Shown here: piece by piece, positions 6,211-7,922 of the stretch | Numbering within the stretch: the first letter of the stretch is position 1 | How the letters are laid out: every line of letters starts with the position of its first letter | From: Pseudomonadota bacterium | GTDB lineage: Bacteria; Pseudomonadota; Gammaproteobacteria; Steroidobacterales; Steroidobacteraceae | Length of the DNA: 7,922 bases | Assembly (NCBI GenBank): GCA_003242495.1 | Contig: QGUO01000152.1 | Coordinates: 1 to 7,922 of the forward strand | Direction of reading: 5' to 3' | Made by a program: the position numbers and the translations under genes | Notes under the pieces: model-generated | What the model saw: only the letters and a program-made list of their open reading frames with translations | Databases searched by the model: none | Told to the model about the DNA's origin: nothing

Positions 6211-6236
6211 CACGATCCTACTCATTGCGGATCGTG
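6211..6236. promoter_or_regulatory. 26-bp inverted repeat in the ligA leader region
   Basis: CACGATCC (6211-6218) and GGATCGTG (6229-6236) form a perfect 8-base inverted repeat around a 10-base centre. It lies about 62 bases before the ligA start. Its right arm overlaps the proposed -35 of the lysR promoter. No T run follows on either strand, so a terminator is unlikely. An operator, or a 5' leader hairpin of the ligA transcript, is more likely. The sequence differs from the other palindrome at 6262-6284, which suggests a different binding protein. Confidence 0.5.
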
Positions 6237-6253
6237 ACTACTAAGCCTATATT
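6225..6253 (+). promoter_or_regulatory. Probable sigma-70 promoter of the lysR gene
   Basis: TTGCGG (6225-6230, 3 of 6 matches to the -35 consensus) is followed after exactly 17 bases by TATATT (6248-6253, 5 of 6 matches to the -10). Transcription would begin near 6260, directly in front of the 23-base palindrome, a position suited to autorepression. On the other strand the same AT-rich patch reads TATAGG (6251-6246) and could be the -10 of ligA, with only a poor -35 (TTTCGC) lying inside the palindrome, as is common for activator-dependent promoters. Confidence 0.45.
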
Positions 6254-6261
6254 GTGATGGC

Positions 6262-6284
6262 ATTATTCGCGAAACGCGAATAAT
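6262..6284. promoter_or_regulatory. 23-bp perfect palindrome, probable LysR-type operator
   Basis: ATTATTCGCG (6262-6271) and CGCGAATAAT (6275-6284) are perfect reverse complements around an AAA centre. It contains the T-N11-A spacing of LysR boxes (T6267 to A6279). It is strikingly AT-flanked within GC-rich DNA and sits between the divergent ligA and lysR genes, so the encoded LysR protein is the natural ligand. It would cover the presumed -35 region of ligA and the transcription start of lysR. Confidence 0.75.
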
Positions 6285-6286
6285 CG

Positions 6287-6338
6287 TCCCGGCGCGGGCC
6301 CGGGAACCGAAACACCGGTATCCGGGCGGATGCCCGGG
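6287..6338 (+). other. Two leader hairpins upstream of the lysR gene
   Basis: The putative 130-base leader of the regulator holds two stems: TCCCGG/CCGGGA with a 7-base loop (6287-6305), and CCGGGC/GCCCGG with a GGAT tetraloop (6322-6337). Neither has a T run or touches the start codon at 6392. They could influence mRNA stability, or could be chance features of GC-rich sequence. Confidence 0.3.
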
Positions 6339-6391
6339 ACCTGCGACCGGGAGCGAAGGCCCGTTCGAGGACCCAGAGCGAGCGTTGAACG

Positions 6392-7300
6392 ATGGACATG
6401 GTGGCCAACCTGCGGGCTTTTCTCGCCGTAGCCCGCTACGGAGCCTTCTCCCAGGCGGCTTTGCATCTCAACGTCGTGCCCTCGGTCGTGGCCAAGCGGG
6501 TGAGCCAGCTCGAGCACGCGCTCGGGACGCGGCTGTTCGAGCGCACGACCCGCAAAGTGACGCTCACCGAGGCCGGCCAGCAGTTCCAGCCCAGGGCGCG
6601 CAGCCTGGTGGCGGATATCGACGATGCCATTCACAGCCTCAAACGCTCGGAGAACCGGCTCGAGGGCCACATTCTGTTGATGGCGCCCACGACGCTGACC
6701 ACCCTGGTGCTCTCGGAGGTGCTGAGCGGCTTCCTGCGCGAGCACGAGCACATCACCATGGAGCTGGCGCTGGTGGACCGCTCGGTGAACCCGGCGGAGG
6801 AGGGCTTCGACCTGGCCATCTCCGGCCACGCCGCCAGCAGCTACGAAGGCGTGATCGACGTGCCGCTCCATCCGCTGGAGCAGGTGTTGTGCGCCGCGCC
6901 GGATTACCTCGAGCGACGCGGCGTGCCGCAGCACCCGCGCGACCTGGCCGATCACGACGCCTTGCTGTTCAAGCCATTGGGCACCGCGTGGCGGCTCGAC
7001 AGCGAGCGCGGCCAGATCAGCGTGGAGGCGCGCCCGCGCTTGATCGCCAACGACAACGTGACGCTGCGGGCGGCTGCCGTGGCGGGCAATGGCATCGCCA
7101 TGTTGCCGCGCTATGTCGTCGGTGCGGAGCTCGCCGCCGGGACACTGGTTCCCCTGCTCCAGGACCATGTCCCGCATGCCTGGTTCCGGGCACATGTCAC
7201 GCGTCACCGGGCCAAGCTGGCGCGCATCGAGCGCCTGGTCGAATGGCTGGCGAAGCACTTGGCCGAGCGCCTGCCGGTCGAGCCTGCCCGTGCGCGTTGA
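6392..7300 (+). CDS. LysR-family transcriptional regulator of the lig operon
   Basis: A 302-residue LysR-type regulator of usual length. Residues 3-63 are the winged helix-turn-helix (LRAFLAVARYGAFSQAA, then VVPSVVAKRVSQLEHALGTRLFERTTRKVTLTEAG). A linker helix follows to about residue 90, and the effector-binding periplasmic-protein-like domain runs from about 92 to 295 (GHILLMAPTTL, GFDLAISGHA, AVAGNGIAMLPRYVV). The ATG at 6392 fits the family; a weak GAGCGAG lies 8 or more bases upstream. Divergent placement with the 23-base palindrome between argues that it controls ligABM and itself, probably sensing a pathway compound such as protocatechuate or vanillate. It is analogous in position and role to LigR-type regulators, but I cannot establish orthology, so no symbol is given. 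Confidence 0.92.
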   Translation: MDMVANLRAFLAVARYGAFSQAALHLNVVPSVVAKRVSQLEHALGTRLFERTTRKVTLTEAGQQFQPRARSLVADIDDAIHSLKRSENRLEGHILLMAPTTLTTLVLSEVLSGFLREHEHITMELALVDRSVNPAEEGFDLAISGHAASSYEGVIDVPLHPLEQVLCAAPDYLERRGVPQHPRDLADHDALLFKPLGTAWRLDSERGQISVEARPRLIANDNVTLRAAAVAGNGIAMLPRYVVGAELAAGTLVPLLQDHVPHAWFRAHVTRHRAKLARIERLVEWLAKHLAERLPVEPARAR

Positions 7301-7475
7301 CGTCCTGGCGCTGCCGCGCCCGTCGGCGCCACGCCCGCGCCCGCGCGATGCTGCCACCGGGCTCGAGGCCGCACCGGAGGGCCGGGGCGGCGAGCGGCGT
7401 CGGCAACGACCGGGCGCTTACCCTAAACTTCGCTGGGGCAACGCCTCCCGCAGGAACGAGAGCCGACCCGGAGCG
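7301..7475. other. Intergenic region between lysR and the P-type ATPase gene
   Basis: I see no gene in these 175 bases, which are very GC-rich and low in complexity in the first half. The only AT-richer patch is TAAACT (7424-7429, 4 of 6 to a -10), about 47 bases before the ATPase start, with no good -35. No clear terminator for the regulator is present. Confidence 0.4.
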
Positions 7476-7922
7476 ATGACCGATCGTTCGAGCGCCGACC
7501 GCAAGGAGACACGCCGGCCCACTCCTTGGCACACCCTTTCTCCAAGGGATACCGAGGAACGGCTGCAGACCGGCGTGGGCGGCCTGTCGCAGGCCGAGGC
7601 GCGCTGGCGCCTCGAGCAGCATGGGCCGAACCGACTGGCGCCGCCCAAGCGGCGCGGCCCCATGCGGCGGCTGCTCATGCAGTTCCACAACGTCCTGCTC
7701 TACGTGATGCTGGGCGCGGCGCTGGTCACCGCCCTGCTGGAGCATTGGATCGACACGGGCGTGCTCCTGATGGCCGTGGTGATCAACGCCATCATCGGGT
7801 TCATCCAGGAGGGCAAGGCGGAGTCGGCGCTCGATACGATACGCGCCATGCTGTCAACGCGTGCCGTGGTCGTCCGCGATGGCCAGCATCGCGAGATCGA
7901 TGCGGCCGAGCTGGTGCCGGGC
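7476..7922 (+). CDS. P-type cation-transporting ATPase, N-terminal part (runs off window)
   Basis: The first 149 residues of a P2-type (Ca2+/Mg2+/Na+-ATPase-like) pump, cut by the window end. WHTLSPRDTEERLQTGVGGL (18-37) with AEARWRLEQHGPNRLAPPKRRG (40-61) is the cytoplasmic cation-ATPase N-terminal domain. FHNVLLYVMLGAALVTALLEHW (70-91) is the first membrane helix, and TGVLLMAVVINAIIGFIQEGKAE (94-116) is the second, with the conserved I-G-F-x-Q-E at its end. The actuator domain begins after it (AVVVRDGQHREIDAAELVPG). The catalytic DKTGT site and ion-binding helices are outside the window, so the ion cannot be named. The ATG at 7476 has GGAG only 2 bases upstream, an unusually short spacing, but no other start lies upstream in frame nearby. 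No functional link to the lig genes is evident. Confidence 0.88.
   Translation, partial: MTDRSSADRKETRRPTPWHTLSPRDTEERLQTGVGGLSQAEARWRLEQHGPNRLAPPKRRGPMRRLLMQFHNVLLYVMLGAALVTALLEHWIDTGVLLMAVVINAIIGFIQEGKAESALDTIRAMLSTRAVVVRDGQHREIDAAELVPG

Noticed and set aside
6263..7357. Minus-strand 364-codon frame opposite the lysR gene
   Set aside because: It ends inside the operator palindrome and overlaps a clear LysR coding sequence. The composition is that of an antisense shadow.
7495..7545. CCTTGG/CCAAGG inverted repeat near the ATPase start
   Set aside because: It lies inside the ATPase coding region, is short with a 12-base loop, and has no T run, so it is not a supportable terminator or operator.
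1..7922. CRISPR array, insertion sequence, toxin-antitoxin or phage-defence system
   Set aside because: No spaced direct repeats, no transposase or integrase motifs, no toxin-like or nuclease-like small genes. The paired small genes at 318-724 are plain membrane proteins.

Overview
The window looks like a chromosomal segment of a GC-rich proteobacterium. It has a high-GC third codon position, short intergenic gaps, GTG and ATG starts, a small DUF2909-type twin-transmembrane gene (a family I associate with gamma- and betaproteobacteria) and a LigAB/LigM aromatic cassette. I lean towards a gammaproteobacterium, but the sequence alone does not settle the genus. I see no rRNA, tRNA, CRISPR array, insertion sequence, phage gene or recognisable defence system.

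Left part (1-2147, plus strand): a non-coding flank with a very GC-rich hairpin is followed by two translationally coupled small membrane proteins (318-536 and 533-724). A MocR/PdxR-type regulator, made of a GntR helix-turn-helix joined to an aminotransferase fold, starts 22 bases later (747-2147). Middle (2254-3249): a secreted or periplasmic protein with two apparent NTF2/SnoaL-like halves. It converges on the catabolic operon, and a terminator hairpin lies between them.

Core (3355-7300): a minus-strand operon ligA-ligB-ligM with a divergent LysR-type regulator. LigA and LigB form the extradiol dioxygenase that opens protocatechuate (or a close relative such as gallate) at the 4,5 bond. LigM is the tetrahydrofolate-dependent O-demethylase that makes such diols from vanillate or 3-O-methylgallate. 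The three genes together therefore encode demethylation followed by ring opening of lignin-derived methoxylated aromatics. All metal and catalytic residues of LigB that I know, and the LigM active-site residues I can recall, are present at a constant offset of 2 from the Sphingobium SYK-6 proteins. Later 4,5-cleavage pathway genes (ligC, ligI, ligU, ligJ, ligK) and C1-folate genes are not in the window and must lie elsewhere.

The 242-base ligA/lysR intergenic region is the richest regulatory stretch. It holds a perfect 23-base palindrome of LysR-box form, a second 26-base inverted repeat, a plausible promoter for the regulator between them, and a structured leader. Right edge (7476-7922): the N-terminal 149 residues of a P-type cation ATPase that runs off the window.
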